DNA from: a virus
Length of the DNA stretch: 38,816 nucleotides
Reading direction: 5' to 3' (one strand)
Virus record (IMG/VR): IMGVR_UViG_3300021792_000510
Span: 1-38,816 of that record
The position numbers and the translations under genes are program-made. The notes below the pieces were generated by a model. It ran no database searches. It was not told the origin of the DNA and saw only the letters and a list, made by a program, of their open reading frames with translations. Below are positions 22,376-32,500 of the stretch, in pieces (position 1 is the stretch's first letter; the number at the start of each line of letters is the position of its first letter).

Positions 22376-22757
22376 AGTGGCTAATCCGGATGCGCTCACC
22401 GCGCAGCTCCGTGCTCTTGATGAGGCAATGGGCGAATCAACACTGCGGCAGGCTGCGGTGGCGGGAGCCCGGGTCATCCTCGATGAGATGGAGTTGCGCA
22501 TTCCCGTCGATTCCGGCGCCGGCAAGACGTCGCTGCTAATTGCGTACGACAAAGAGGTGTCGGTTGCAGGAAAGATCGCCTCATACATCGTCACGTGGAG
22601 CAAGAAGGCGTTTTACCTGCGTTTTGTCGAGTACGGGACATCGCACTCTGCGGCGAATCCATTCATGCGACCGGCTTTCGAAGCCAAGAAAACCGCAGCG
22701 GCAGAGGCTGTGCGTCAGGTCATTGACGAAAAATTGAAGGCGGCAAATGGCAAATGA
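22356..22757 (+). CDS. Tail completion protein, HK97 gp10-like (133 aa)
   Basis: 'RVILDEMELRIPVDSGAGKTSLLIAYDKE', 'YIVTWSKKAFYLRFVEYGTSHSAANPFMRPAFEA' match the HK97 gp10 family, in which a G-T/S-pattern 'EYGTSHSAANPFMRPA' is the diagnostic motif. GTG start at 22356, overlapping the T frame by 20 bp. In many phages this gene lies before the tail tube gene; here it follows the chaperone. Confidence 0.8.
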   Translation: MARKPFEVANPDALTAQLRALDEAMGESTLRQAAVAGARVILDEMELRIPVDSGAGKTSLLIAYDKEVSVAGKIASYIVTWSKKAFYLRFVEYGTSHSAANPFMRPAFEAKKTAAAEAVRQVIDEKLKAANGK

Positions 22758-25635
22758 GACCGTAACACGCGTCACAGCGGATGCGAGCGGCTACACGGCG
22801 GAGCTGGAGCGGGCGACCAGGTCCGCGAACGCCTTTCTGCAGACGCAGGACGACGCTGCACGTCGCACGGCAGTTGCGCAGCAGGCGATCGCCGAGGCGG
22901 CCGCGAACGGCAGCAATGCATCGACGCGATCGATCAACCAGTTCGTTTCGTCGTTGACGCGTCAGGCTGATACCGCCGGCAAGACGACGGCAGAATTGCT
23001 TCGGATGAAAGCGGCGCAGCTCGGCGTATCGGATGCGGCTGCAGCGTCGATCGCAAAGATCGAGGCGGCGGCTGCGGCGTCAACGCACGGCAGCGAGGCC
23101 GCACATAGCTTTAGCCTCAACTCGACGGCCGCGCGGCGCGAGCTCGCAGTGCTTGCGCATGAGGCATCGCAGGGCAGTTATCAGAAGCTGGGCGGCTCGC
23201 TGCTCGTCCTTGCGGAGCGAACCGATGCGCTCTCGCTCGTCATGAGCCCGCTGGGCATCGGGCTTGGTGTGACTGCTGCAGCTGCGGCGCTGTTCTTCAA
23301 AACCGTCTATGACGGGTCGCAGCAGTACGACGCGTTCCAGAAGGCAATCGCCAGCACGCACGGTGCACTCGGGCTGACTGCGTCGGATTTCATCGACCTG
23401 TCAAACACCATGGTCGACACGCACACGTCGCTGTCGGCTGCCCGCGACGTGCTTGCGCAGGTCGCGAATACCGGCCGCTTCACCGGCGACGACCTGGCGC
23501 TTGCGGGGCGTGCTGCGATCGCGATGGGTGAGGATACCGGCGAGAGCGCCGACAAGGCGGTCGAATCGTTGACGCGCATGCACGACAACGTGCTGCAGTG
23601 GCTCGAAACGTATCAGGAGCAGCACCACACATTCTCAGCGGCCCAGGTCGAGGAGATCGAGGGGTTCGTGCGCGCCGGCGATGCGGCCGGCGCGCAGAAG
23701 GCCGCGATGCTGGATCTGATCAGTGCACATGAGTCGGTCGCGGCGTCGGCAGAAAAGAATATCGGCACCGTCATGCGGTGGTGGAACGATTGGGGCGTGA
23801 TCATCGGCCGCGTCAAGGCGTCGATCATGGATATCGGCGTGCCTGACAGCATGACGAAGCAGATCGGTGACCAGCTCGCTCGCGTTCAGGCCGCGCAACA
23901 CAATGTCGACCAGTTGCAGGGGGCGTCGTCGTTCAGTCTTGACCAGGCCAAGCAGCAGCTCGCAGTCGAAACAGCGACGCTGAATACGTTGCGCGATCAG
24001 CAGGCGGTGCAGTTCAAAACCACGCGCGATGCCGAGGCGCGTGCGAAGGGCGGCGATGCTGCCGTCGCAGTCAACAAGTATCTGAACAGCACGCAGTACG
24101 CGACGCCACAAGATCAGCGCACGCTTGCTGTGAAGAAGGAAAACGCCGACTACGCGGCAGCAATCAACGATCTGGACAAGACGTCGACGCAATATGAGGC
24201 GGCGTCGAAGCGGCACGCAGCTAACCTGCAGCAGATCGAAAAGGAATTCGAGAGCCGCAACGGATCCAAGGCAGCGGCCTCCGCAGCTGCAGCGGCTGCT
24301 CAGAATGCAATCAATGCGCAGCTCACCGCGCTCGATGCGCAGGACAAGGCTGTTGAGACTGGTCTGAAAACGTCGCTCGACCATATCAAGAGCCTGCTGG
24401 ATCAGGGATTGATCACGCAGGACGATGCGTTGCGGCAATCGCACGAAGCGCGTCAGAAGGCGCTTAACAACGAGCTCGCGATCCAGCAGCAGGAGGAGAC
24501 GATTGCGCAGGGCAAAAAGCAGAAGTCGGCGATGGAGAAATATGCCGGCGAGATTGCAGCCACGCGTAAAAAAATCGCCGACAACGATCAGCAGTACACC
24601 GACGATTCAGCGAAGCTGGCCGCCAAGCGGGCTTCGGACATCAAGGTGTACACCGACGCATTGCAGCAGCAGCTAGTGACGCAGCAGGCGGCTGCTGACA
24701 CGACGCTGGCCGGTCTGAGTATGGGAACGAACGATCGGGCCGACTACGACAGGCAGATTGCGTTGCGGCAGGACTACGACCGCAAGGTCGCGGACCTTGC
24801 CAAACAGCAGACTGAGCATCGGATCGGACCTGATCAGTATGCCGCCGAGCTGGCTGCGACCCAAAGTTACTATGACCAGTCAGTCGTGATCGCGCAAAAA
24901 TCGTCCGCAGACATTCGTGCTGCCAACGCGGACTGGACGACGGGCGCAAAGCGCGCGATTGCTGACTATGCGGACTCGGCAAGCAACGTCGCCGCGTCGA
25001 CGGCGTCCACGTTTCAGGACGCGTTCAAGGGCATGGAAGATGCCTTCGCCACCTTCGTGACGACCGGCAAGATCAGCTTCAGCAGTCTGGCCACCAGCGT
25101 CATTTCCGACATCGCGCGCATGCAGGCACGTGCAGCGATCTCCGGTTTGTTCAGTTACGCGGAGAGTGCGCTCGGCTCATATTTTGGCGACTCGTCAACG
25201 GCAGCGGCGAGCTCGGCGTCATACGCGTTCCACCTGGCTGACGGTGGGGCGATCTCAGGGCCGGGCACGTCGACCAGCGACAGCATCCCCGTGATGGCAT
25301 CGAACGGCGAATACATGATGAAAGCCGAGGCAGTGCGCCGCATTGGGGTTTCGAACCTCGATGCAATGAATAACGGGCGTGCTGTCAATGGGTGGCAGCG
25401 GTTTGCCCAAGGCGGCTATATCGGTAATGCAGCATCGACGTCGACGGTGGCGCGTGGTGGCGACCTGACCATCGCTCCGCAGATCACCGTCGAGGGGGGA
25501 TCGGACGGAAGCGCTAACCAAAAAAATGCCGGCGACCTCGATCGGAAAATCACGGCGGCGATCCGCGCGGTAGTCGTCAATGAGCGCAAGCAGGGTGGTG
25601 CGCTCTGGAAAATGAAAAACGGGATAGCGGGATGA
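22747..25635 (+). CDS. Tape measure protein (962 aa)
   Basis: Sets tail length. A long, mainly helical protein, rich in Ala, Gln and Lys, with a lambda gpH-type N-terminus ('VTADASGYTAELERATRSANAFL'), a hydrophobic segment at about residues 166-184 ('LVMSPLGIGLGVTAAAAALFF'), central coiled coils, and the typical end 'FATFVTTGKISFSSLATSVISDIARMQARAAISGLF' plus 'GPGTSTSDSIPVMASNGEYMMKAEAVRRIG'. By the usual rule of about 0.15 nm per residue, the tail would be about 140-150 nm. The start overlaps the gp10-like gene by 11 bp. Confidence 0.9.
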   Translation: MANETVTRVTADASGYTAELERATRSANAFLQTQDDAARRTAVAQQAIAEAAANGSNASTRSINQFVSSLTRQADTAGKTTAELLRMKAAQLGVSDAAAASIAKIEAAAAASTHGSEAAHSFSLNSTAARRELAVLAHEASQGSYQKLGGSLLVLAERTDALSLVMSPLGIGLGVTAAAAALFFKTVYDGSQQYDAFQKAIASTHGALGLTASDFIDLSNTMVDTHTSLSAARDVLAQVANTGRFTGDDLALAGRAAIAMGEDTGESADKAVESLTRMHDNVLQWLETYQEQHHTFSAAQVEEIEGFVRAGDAAGAQKAAMLDLISAHESVAASAEKNIGTVMRWWNDWGVIIGRVKASIMDIGVPDSMTKQIGDQLARVQAAQHNVDQLQGASSFSLDQAKQQLAVETATLNTLRDQQAVQFKTTRDAEARAKGGDAAVAVNKYLNSTQYATPQDQRTLAVKKENADYAAAINDLDKTSTQYEAASKRHAANLQQIEKEFESRNGSKAAASAAAAAAQNAINAQLTALDAQDKAVETGLKTSLDHIKSLLDQGLITQDDALRQSHEARQKALNNELAIQQQEETIAQGKKQKSAMEKYAGEIAATRKKIADNDQQYTDDSAKLAAKRASDIKVYTDALQQQLVTQQAAADTTLAGLSMGTNDRADYDRQIALRQDYDRKVADLAKQQTEHRIGPDQYAAELAATQSYYDQSVVIAQKSSADIRAANADWTTGAKRAIADYADSASNVAASTASTFQDAFKGMEDAFATFVTTGKISFSSLATSVISDIARMQARAAISGLFSYAESALGSYFGDSSTAAASSASYAFHLADGGAISGPGTSTSDSIPVMASNGEYMMKAEAVRRIGVSNLDAMNNGRAVNGWQRFAQGGYIGNAASTSTVARGGDLTIAPQITVEGGSDGSANQKNAGDLDRKITAAIRAVVVNERKQGGALWKMKNGIAG
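24863..24873. repeat. Dispersed palindrome copy AAAGTTACTAT (one mismatch)
   Basis: Inside the tape measure gene; C and G flank it as in the 13-bp consensus. Confidence 0.45.
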
Positions 25636-25970
25636 CCGATACGTTCATTTGGGTTCCTACTGTAGCGGGGCTGTCTGGCGACGCGACGCTGAAGGTGCGG
25701 AAAGCACAGTTCGGAGACGGATACGCGCAGCGCGTTGCCGACGGCTTAAACAACCGGTCGTCGTCCTATCAACTGCAGTTCATTGGCGCTGCCGACAAAC
25801 TCAGCGCGATTCTGGCTTTCCTCGACGCACACGCTGGCGCCACGGCGTTCTATTGGACGCCTCTCCTGCGTGCGCAGTCGCTATTCACGTGTGAGAAGTA
25901 CACCGAGCCGACCAAAGACGGCGACGTCTACACCATGACGGCGCAATTCGATCAAACCTTCGCCACCTGA
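25632..25970 (+). CDS. Minor tail protein M-like (112 aa)
   Basis: Lambda gpM-type: 'DATLKVRKAQFGDGYAQRVADGLNN', 'LSAILAFLDAHAGATAFYWTPLLRAQSLFTCEKYT' and 'MTAQFDQTFAT' are characteristic of the Phage_min_tail family. It would join tail-tip assembly after the tape measure. It starts with ATGA overlap. Confidence 0.9.
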   Translation: MTDTFIWVPTVAGLSGDATLKVRKAQFGDGYAQRVADGLNNRSSSYQLQFIGAADKLSAILAFLDAHAGATAFYWTPLLRAQSLFTCEKYTEPTKDGDVYTMTAQFDQTFAT

Positions 25971-25975
25971 GTACT

Positions 25976-27505
25976 ATGACATCACTCGTAAAAATGAATC
26001 TCGGCACACCGCCGACTGCGGTGGATGGCGATACCAATCGCGATGCCAACGCAAAATCCAATTCGAACGTCGATGTCTTGAATGCGCAAGCAACGCTTAC
26101 CAGTGCGGCGGCCGTTATTACAGCCGCCCAGGCGCTTACCGTCGGTGCCCACATTGGCAAGCGAGTGAATATCAGTCTTCCGAGTGCAGGTGTGATCAAC
26201 CTGCCCGCTGCGGCCACCTGCGCGGCGGACCAAGTAACTTTGCTGCGCAACGTCGGCACGACTGTAGTGACACTCGCGATCGCGACCGGATCGGGCGATA
26301 CGGTGGCGCTTTCCAAGCTAAATCCCGGCGAAACGGCGCTAATGGACGTGGACGGAGTGCATACCTGGTCCGTCTTGATGCGAGGCCGTACCAATTCCGA
26401 TAACGAAACGGTCAATGGTAATTGCACGGTCAACGGCAACGAGACTGTAGGCGGGACGCTTAACGTAACGGGGAAAATTAGCGGGGCCAATAGTCCGAAC
26501 CTGCAACTTAATGGTACGGGGGAGTTAGGGTCTGTAGGCTGGTCGCTAACGTCAGCCTTCTCCGCCCTAGTGGACAGCGTCGGAGGCTTTGGTACATACA
26601 TTGGTAATCCGCTCGCACTGTCTGCGGCCTCTGCTGCACAACAGCTAGCGCCGGTCATTTCGGTAGGTCCGTCCGTAGCCCTTACCATTGGCGTGGATAT
26701 AGCTAACCAAATTACCTCCGGGTCGATGCGCTTACAGCTGACCGCGTGGAATGGTTCCGGTACGTACATAAGCGACTTCGTTAGCCAGGTAATCCCTAAT
26801 GGGACGACAAACACGCGCTACGTATTTACCGGTACTACACCGGCAGGTACTGCGACCGTCCGCGCTAACTTGTACTTCGCGTCCGCCGTAACCGCACCCG
26901 CTTTTGGTATCACTCTACGTAATCTCAAGGTAGAGACCGGTACAGTGGCCTCACTTTATTCACAAGAGACGAGCGTTGCGTATCTACAGGGGGCTCCCGC
27001 GCTTTCCGGTCGTCCCACCTTTGCGGGTAAGACGCCTTGGGATAGCGGCAATTTCACACCTGCCAACTACCTGCAAAACAAGGCAAGCGTAATTGTTGGT
27101 AACAGCACTCCAGTTCTCGCGAACCTCACCACCGCGCCCGCTATTGCTATATACGCCACTTTTGTGGCTCCGGCTGCTGGCGGCGCAGGCTTAGTCTCTG
27201 TTAGAGGTAGTATTAATTTCAACACAAGCGGCGCGGGCGCGCCGGTTGGAGGAGATACGGTGACGGCCCAGCTTGTGTTATTTGACGAAACAGCAGGAGG
27301 TGTCGCTGCTTACTCAAACACGGCAAATCTAACAACTCGCACGTTTGGAACCGGCGCTGCGTACTGCTACGGTAATCTTAACGTGTTTGTTGACGCCCAA
27401 ATCACTCCGGGACACACCTATACCGTGCGCCTTCAGTCGTTCCGGAGTGGCGGCACGGATGGCATCTACCCTGCTAATCCGTCAATTACCGGGGTCGTAC
27501 TGTGA
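25976..27505 (+). CDS. Fibre/receptor-binding-like protein inserted between gpM and gpL (509 aa)
   Basis: The first 130 residues are a Thr/Ala-rich beta domain ('ITAAQALTVGAHIGKRVNISLPSAGVINLP'), followed by 'NGNCTVNGNETVGGTLNVTGKISG' repeats typical of fibre shafts. A lectin-like beta-sandwich segment follows ('NGTGELGSVGWSLTSAF' to 'NLKVETG'), then 'GRPTFAGKTPWDSGNFTPANY', a motif common in tail fibres, and a C-terminal domain. Base composition becomes AT-richer and codon use less regular from about 26380 on, so the later part looks like a recent import. Lambda has no gene here, and host-range determination is inferred. Confidence 0.7.
   Translation: MTSLVKMNLGTPPTAVDGDTNRDANAKSNSNVDVLNAQATLTSAAAVITAAQALTVGAHIGKRVNISLPSAGVINLPAAATCAADQVTLLRNVGTTVVTLAIATGSGDTVALSKLNPGETALMDVDGVHTWSVLMRGRTNSDNETVNGNCTVNGNETVGGTLNVTGKISGANSPNLQLNGTGELGSVGWSLTSAFSALVDSVGGFGTYIGNPLALSAASAAQQLAPVISVGPSVALTIGVDIANQITSGSMRLQLTAWNGSGTYISDFVSQVIPNGTTNTRYVFTGTTPAGTATVRANLYFASAVTAPAFGITLRNLKVETGTVASLYSQETSVAYLQGAPALSGRPTFAGKTPWDSGNFTPANYLQNKASVIVGNSTPVLANLTTAPAIAIYATFVAPAAGGAGLVSVRGSINFNTSGAGAPVGGDTVTAQLVLFDETAGGVAAYSNTANLTTRTFGTGAAYCYGNLNVFVDAQITPGHTYTVRLQSFRSGGTDGIYPANPSITGVVL
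26231..26241. repeat. Dispersed palindrome copy CAAGTAACTTT (one mismatch)
   Basis: Lies in the fibre gene just before the AT-richer part. Confidence 0.45.
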
Positions 27506-28188
27506 TGGGTATCAGTGCAGACATCCAGCAACTAGAACCCGGCAAGCTTATTGAGCTTTTCGAAGTCGACTGCACTGCGATCGGGGGCGACGTGCTGCGC
27601 TTCCATGCGCACTTGCAGTCGACGTCGGTCATCTGGCAGTCGAACGAGTACAAGCCCTGGCCGGTGCAAGGTTCTGGCTTTGAACGAACCTCCGACGCCC
27701 AGCAGCCGTCGCCGACGCTGACGGTTAGCGATATCAACGGCACCATATCTGCGCTCTGCGTATACCTGGATGATCTGGTCGGGGCGAAGGTGACCCGGCA
27801 CCGAACGCTCGCGAAATATCTGGATGCGGCGAACTTTCCGGGTGGCAATGCGAGCGCTGATCCGACTGCTGAAATGGCGATCGAAGTGTGGCGGATCGAG
27901 CAGAAAAGCGGCGAGCAACCTGGGCTTACGGTCGAATTCACGCTCTCGTCGCCGCTCGATTTTGGCGGGCAGCAGGCACCGTCGCGGCAGATCGTCAGCA
28001 TATGCCAGTGGAAATATCGCGATGCTGTGTGCGGCTATACCGGCACAAGTTACTTTGACGGAAATGACAACCCGGTCGACGATCCGGCGCTCGATCGCTG
28101 CAGTATGAAGACAAGCGGTTGTGAGTGCCGCTTCGGCGTCAACAACGAGCTGCCGTTCGGCGGCTTTCTCAGCGACAACCTCTCCTGA
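27505..28188 (+). CDS. Minor tail protein L-like (227 aa)
   Basis: Lambda gpL-type. 'ADIQQLEPGKLIELFEVDCTAIGGDVLRFHAH' and 'LSSPLDFGGQQAPSRQIV' are conserved. The C-terminal part holds Cys167, Cys176, Cys199, Cys206 and Cys208, in the region where lambda gpL binds a 4Fe-4S cluster. The ATG overlaps the fibre gene's stop and its own stop overlaps gpK's start. Confidence 0.9.
   Translation: MGISADIQQLEPGKLIELFEVDCTAIGGDVLRFHAHLQSTSVIWQSNEYKPWPVQGSGFERTSDAQQPSPTLTVSDINGTISALCVYLDDLVGAKVTRHRTLAKYLDAANFPGGNASADPTAEMAIEVWRIEQKSGEQPGLTVEFTLSSPLDFGGQQAPSRQIVSICQWKYRDAVCGYTGTSYFDGNDNPVDDPALDRCSMKTSGCECRFGVNNELPFGGFLSDNLS
28046..28056. repeat. Dispersed palindrome copy CAAGTTACTTT (one mismatch)
   Basis: Inside the gpL-like gene between the second and third cluster cysteines. 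Confidence 0.45.
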
Positions 28189-28940
28189 TGAACGACACGA
28201 TCAAGCGTGCGATCGCGGACCACGCGCTCGCGGAATACCCGCGCGAGTGCTGCGGGCTTGTGGTGCTTCAGAACGGGCACGAAGTCTACGTGCCGTGTCG
28301 AAACATCGCGGCTCGTCCCACGGAAGACTTCAGGCTGTCGCCCGAAGATTACGCGCTCGCGGAAGATGTGGGGCCGGTCCTCGCTGTGGTGCATTCGCAC
28401 CCTGGTGGTCGAGCGCGGCCAAGCGGTGCTGATCGGGCAACGTGTGAGCAGAGCGGCGTCGACAAGTGGGTGATCGTTTCCCTTGGCGTGCAGTCGGATG
28501 GCTCGACGGCGATCGATGAGTGGTTCGAGTTCGGGCCGTCAGGCTATGTGGCGCCGTTGCTGGGGCGTCAGTTCGTGCACGGCGTGCACGACTGCTATGA
28601 CCTTATTCGCAGTTACTACCAGCTAGAGCGCGGCATCCTGCTTCCCGATTTCGAGCGAAGCGACAACTGGTGGGAAGACGGTACGTCAAATCTGTATCTC
28701 GACCATTATCGCGAGGCCGGTTTCGTCGACGTTGGGCCGACCGCGACGCTGCAGGCCGGTGACGTCCTGTTGATGCAGATCCGCAGTAAGAACGACGTGC
28801 CGAATCATGCCGGCATATACCTGGGTGACGGTTTGATGCTGCATCACATGCACGGCCGGCTTTCGGGTCGAGCCGTATGGGGCGGTATGTGGGCGCAGTG
28901 CCTTCGGACGGTTCTTCGGTATGAGGAGGTCACTTCATGA
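28188..28940 (+). CDS. Tail tip peptidase, gpK-like: JAB/MPN plus NlpC/P60 (250 aa)
   Basis: Two catalytic domains are present. The JAB metallopeptidase shows His69 and His71 (VVHSHPGG), Ser79 and Asp82, with Glu20. The NlpC/P60 cysteine peptidase shows Cys136 (HDCYDLI) and His207 (NHAGIYLGD). Such proteins help tail-tip assembly and cut the cell wall during DNA entry. It overlaps gpL and the next gene by a few bases. All catalytic residues are present, so it is probably active. Confidence 0.9.
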   Translation: MNDTIKRAIADHALAEYPRECCGLVVLQNGHEVYVPCRNIAARPTEDFRLSPEDYALAEDVGPVLAVVHSHPGGRARPSGADRATCEQSGVDKWVIVSLGVQSDGSTAIDEWFEFGPSGYVAPLLGRQFVHGVHDCYDLIRSYYQLERGILLPDFERSDNWWEDGTSNLYLDHYREAGFVDVGPTATLQAGDVLLMQIRSKNDVPNHAGIYLGDGLMLHHMHGRLSGRAVWGGMWAQCLRTVLRYEEVTS

Positions 28941-29524
28941 CAGAACAGCTACGAACAATCCGCCTGTATGGCGTACTTGGCGCAAGATTCGGCCGCGTTC
29001 ATCGTATGGCAGTGTCGTCGACGGCTGAGGCGATGCGCGCCCTCGGCATAGTGTTGCCCGGGTTCAAAAAATTTGTGATCAACGCAAGGGACAACGGTTT
29101 GACGTTCGCCGTTTTTCTGGGAAAGCAGAACCTCTCCGAAAAAGAGCTCGGCTTCCCGGTTGGCCGTGGCGATGACATCCGCATCGCGCCCGTGCTTATC
29201 GGTAGCAAGAGCGGTGGCGTTTTCCAGACGATTTTCGGCGCTGTGCTGTTTGCAGTCGGGGCGGTTTCGACGTACTTCGGCAACCCCTACGGCGGCAACA
29301 TGATGGCAATGGGCGCCGCGATGGCACTTGGCGGCGTCGCGCAACTGCTCAGCCCGCACGTCTCCGGCCTGAATGGCACGGGTCCGGATAACGGCACGTC
29401 GTATTACTTCAATGGACCGGTGAACAGTTCGGCACAGGGTGATGTCGTGCAGGTTGTCATTGGCCGTTTCACGTGCGGCTCGAAGCGAATCAGTTCCGGC
29501 ATTTATGCGGAGGACCAAACCTGA
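28937..29524 (+). CDS. Tail assembly protein I-like (195 aa)
   Basis: Lambda gpI-type. 'TIRLYGVLGARFGRVHRM' and 'SEKELGFPVGRGDDIRIAPVLIGSKSGG' form the beta-grasp N-terminal part; the C-terminal half has a hydrophobic, Gly/Ala-rich stretch (about 97-137, 'FQTIFGAVLFAVGAV' and 'MMAMGAAMALGGVAQLL') as usual for this family. It is needed for tail-tip assembly but not kept in the virion in lambda. Confidence 0.9.
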   Translation: MTEQLRTIRLYGVLGARFGRVHRMAVSSTAEAMRALGIVLPGFKKFVINARDNGLTFAVFLGKQNLSEKELGFPVGRGDDIRIAPVLIGSKSGGVFQTIFGAVLFAVGAVSTYFGNPYGGNMMAMGAAMALGGVAQLLSPHVSGLNGTGPDNGTSYYFNGPVNSSAQGDVVQVVIGRFTCGSKRISSGIYAEDQT

Positions 29525-32500
29525 TGGTGAACCTAGCTGGGTCTAAAGGTGGTGGTGGCGGCTCGACGCCAACGGAGTCGCCTGACAGCCTTCATTCAAT
29601 CGCGTACGCGCGCATTCTCGACCTGATCTCCGAGGGGCCGATACGCGGTCTGGTGAACGGGCTGCAGTCGATCTATTTCGACGGCACTCCGCTGCAGAAT
29701 TCCGACGGCTCGATGAATTTTCAGAATGTCGCGGTCGACACCAGATCCGGCACGCCGGACCAAAGTTACTTGTCCGGTTTTCCTGCCGTTGAAAACGAGG
29801 TGGCCGTAGGTGTTGCGCTGACGTCTGATGCACCGTGGGTGCATCAGGTCGAAAACACGCAGTTGACCGCGGTACGCGTGCGGTTTGGCGTGCCAGCTCT
29901 TCAGAAGTCCAATCAGTCGACCGGAGACGTTACTGGTTATCGCGTCGAGTACGCAATCGATCTGGCAGAGGTAGGCGGATCCTTTGCGCAGGTTCTGTCG
30001 GGCGCCTTCGATGGCAAGACCACGTCGCTCTATGAGCGTAGTGTGCGCATCGAACTGCCGATCTCGTCGACCGGCTGGGTGGTGCGAGTGCGCCGACTCA
30101 CTCCGAACGCTAACAGCTCGCTGATCGCCGACACGGTCAATATCGAAGCGATCACGGAGATCATTGACCGCAAGCTACGCTATCCGATGAGTGCGCTTGT
30201 AGGGCTGCAGTTCGACGCGCGCTCGTTCAGCTCGATCCCAACGATCTCATACGATGTCTATGGGATCGAGGTCAGTGTCCCTTCGAACTATGACCCAATC
30301 GCGCGTACGTACAGCGGCGTATGGGACGGTACATTCAAGCAGGCATGGACCGACAGTCCGCCGTGGATCTACTATGCATTCGCGACGAACCCGATCTTCG
30401 GGTTGGGCAAGCTGATTGACGCGTCGATGGTCGACAAGTGGTCGCTGTACGAGATCGCGCAGTATTGCGACGTCATGGTATCGGACGGGAAAGGGGGGAT
30501 GGAACCCCGCTTTGCGATCAACGCGGTCATCCAGACGCAGGCCGATGCCTACAAGCTGATGCAGGACATTGCCACGGCGTTCAGGGGCATTTCGTATTGG
30601 GGTGCTGGCCAGCTTGTTCCCGGCTGCGATATGCCGACAGATCCTGTGTACGTGTACACAAACGCCAACGTGCAGGCTGGGTTCAAGTACGTTGGATCCG
30701 AGCGGAAGACCCGTTACACGTTTGCGCAGGTCGCATGGAACGATCCATCCAATCAGTGCAAACCGGCAGTCGAACCAGTGCAGGACGACCCCGGTCTTGC
30801 GCGATACGGCGTGAACAAGGTTTCGCTGACCGCGTTCGGCGTGACCTCGCAGGGTCTGGCTCATCGCATCGGACTGTGGACGCTTCTCACAAGCCGCTAT
30901 GAGACGAACACGGTGAATTTCACAGTCGGTCTCGACGGCACGCTGACGGGGCCGGGTGACGTTATCGCGGTGGCGGATCCGGCGAAAGCCGGGCGTCGCA
31001 TCGGGGGGCGGGTGCGGGCAGTGGCGGATGCGCTGAACATTACGCTCGACAAAGCACCGATCGTGGCCGCCGGCGACAAATTGACAGTGATCATGCCGAG
31101 CGGGGTGGCGCAAAGTCGATCGGTGCAGTCTGTTCAGGGCGACGCGGTGCGCGTGACAGCGGCATTCGATTCGGTGCCGGTGCCGGGTGCAGTGTGGATG
31201 GTAGAGACGACGGATCTGGTGGGGCAGCTGTTTCGCGTCGTGAGCGTTCAGGAGGCATCGGACGACAATCAGATCACTTACTCGATCTCGGCTGTCCAGC
31301 ACGAACCGGGCAAGTATGCGGCCGTCGACAACGGGGCGGCGATCCAGATCCGGCCTGTGACTGTTACGCCACCGTCTGCGCAGGCGCCGCCGGCAAATGT
31401 GCGCCTGTCGACGTACTCGGTGATCGATCAGGGCATTTCCAAAACCGTGATGGTTATCGCGTGGGATGCTGCCGCAAACGCTGTGAACTATTTGCCGGAA
31501 TGGAGGAAGGATAACGGCGAGTGGGTAAGTACCAATCAGACAGGCGGCCTGCAGGTCGAGGTCGTGGGCATCTATCAGGGCACATATCTGGCTCGCGTGC
31601 GGGCGCAGAACGCCATGGGCGTGACGTCGATCCCGGCCTATGGGACGGATACGGATCTCACCGGTAAGACGAGTCCGCCTCCGTCGCTGACGTCGCTTAC
31701 GACAACGACTCAGGTGTTTGCAATCCAGCTCGACTGGACGTTTCCTGCTGACGGCTCGGCGGGCGATACGCAGCGCACCGAGATCTGGTATAGCCAGACG
31801 TCGGATCGCAGCACGGCGGTCAAGCTGGCCGACTACGCGTATCCGCAAGCGCGTGCGAATCTGATGGGGCTCGCTGCAGGCCGCTCGTTTTTCTTCTGGG
31901 GGCGGCTTGTCGATACGTCCGGCAACATCGGCCCGTGGTATCCGACCGGCGCCGGTGTGAATGGACAGAGCAGCAGCGATGCCGACGAGATTCTTTCGTA
32001 TCTGACGAACCAGATCACGAAAGAGCAACTCGCGCAGGATGTGCTCGCACCGATTGAGGCAATTCCGGACATCGAGCAGTCGGTAACGGAGAATGCTGCA
32101 GCGATTACCAGTGAGCAGCAGGCACGCACTGCCGGCGACACTGCGCTTTCCAATCGGCTCGATCAGGTTGTCGCGCAGGTTGTGATTCCCCCGATGGCGG
32201 GCAGTACGGGGGACTACGCGGGCTCGACGCAGGTATATGCAGGGGTCTGGTCCGAACAGAGTGCGCGAGCCGAAGCGGACCTCGCACTCGCTAAAAATCT
32301 TGACACCGTTACCGCACAGATCTCGTCGACGAGCACAAAGTTACTTGCGACCGTGCAAACCGAGACGCAGGCGCGCATTGATGCGGACAGCGCGCAGGCG
32401 CAGCAGATCACCACGGTTCAGGCGCAGGCCAACGCGAACGCTGCGGCCGTTCAGACCGTTGCAGCGTCGTACGCGGACATTAACGGCCGTGTGTCGGCGT

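Noticed and set aside
25885-26814. A 309-codon antisense frame rich in Pro, Val and Thr opposite the fibre gene
   Set aside because: It looks more protein-like than most shadows but has no start signal, and the fibre gene with coupled neighbours explains the region.
30247-32028. A 593-codon antisense open frame in the gpJ-like gene
   Set aside because: Arg/His-rich translation typical of reverse-strand shadows; the plus-strand J gene is certain.
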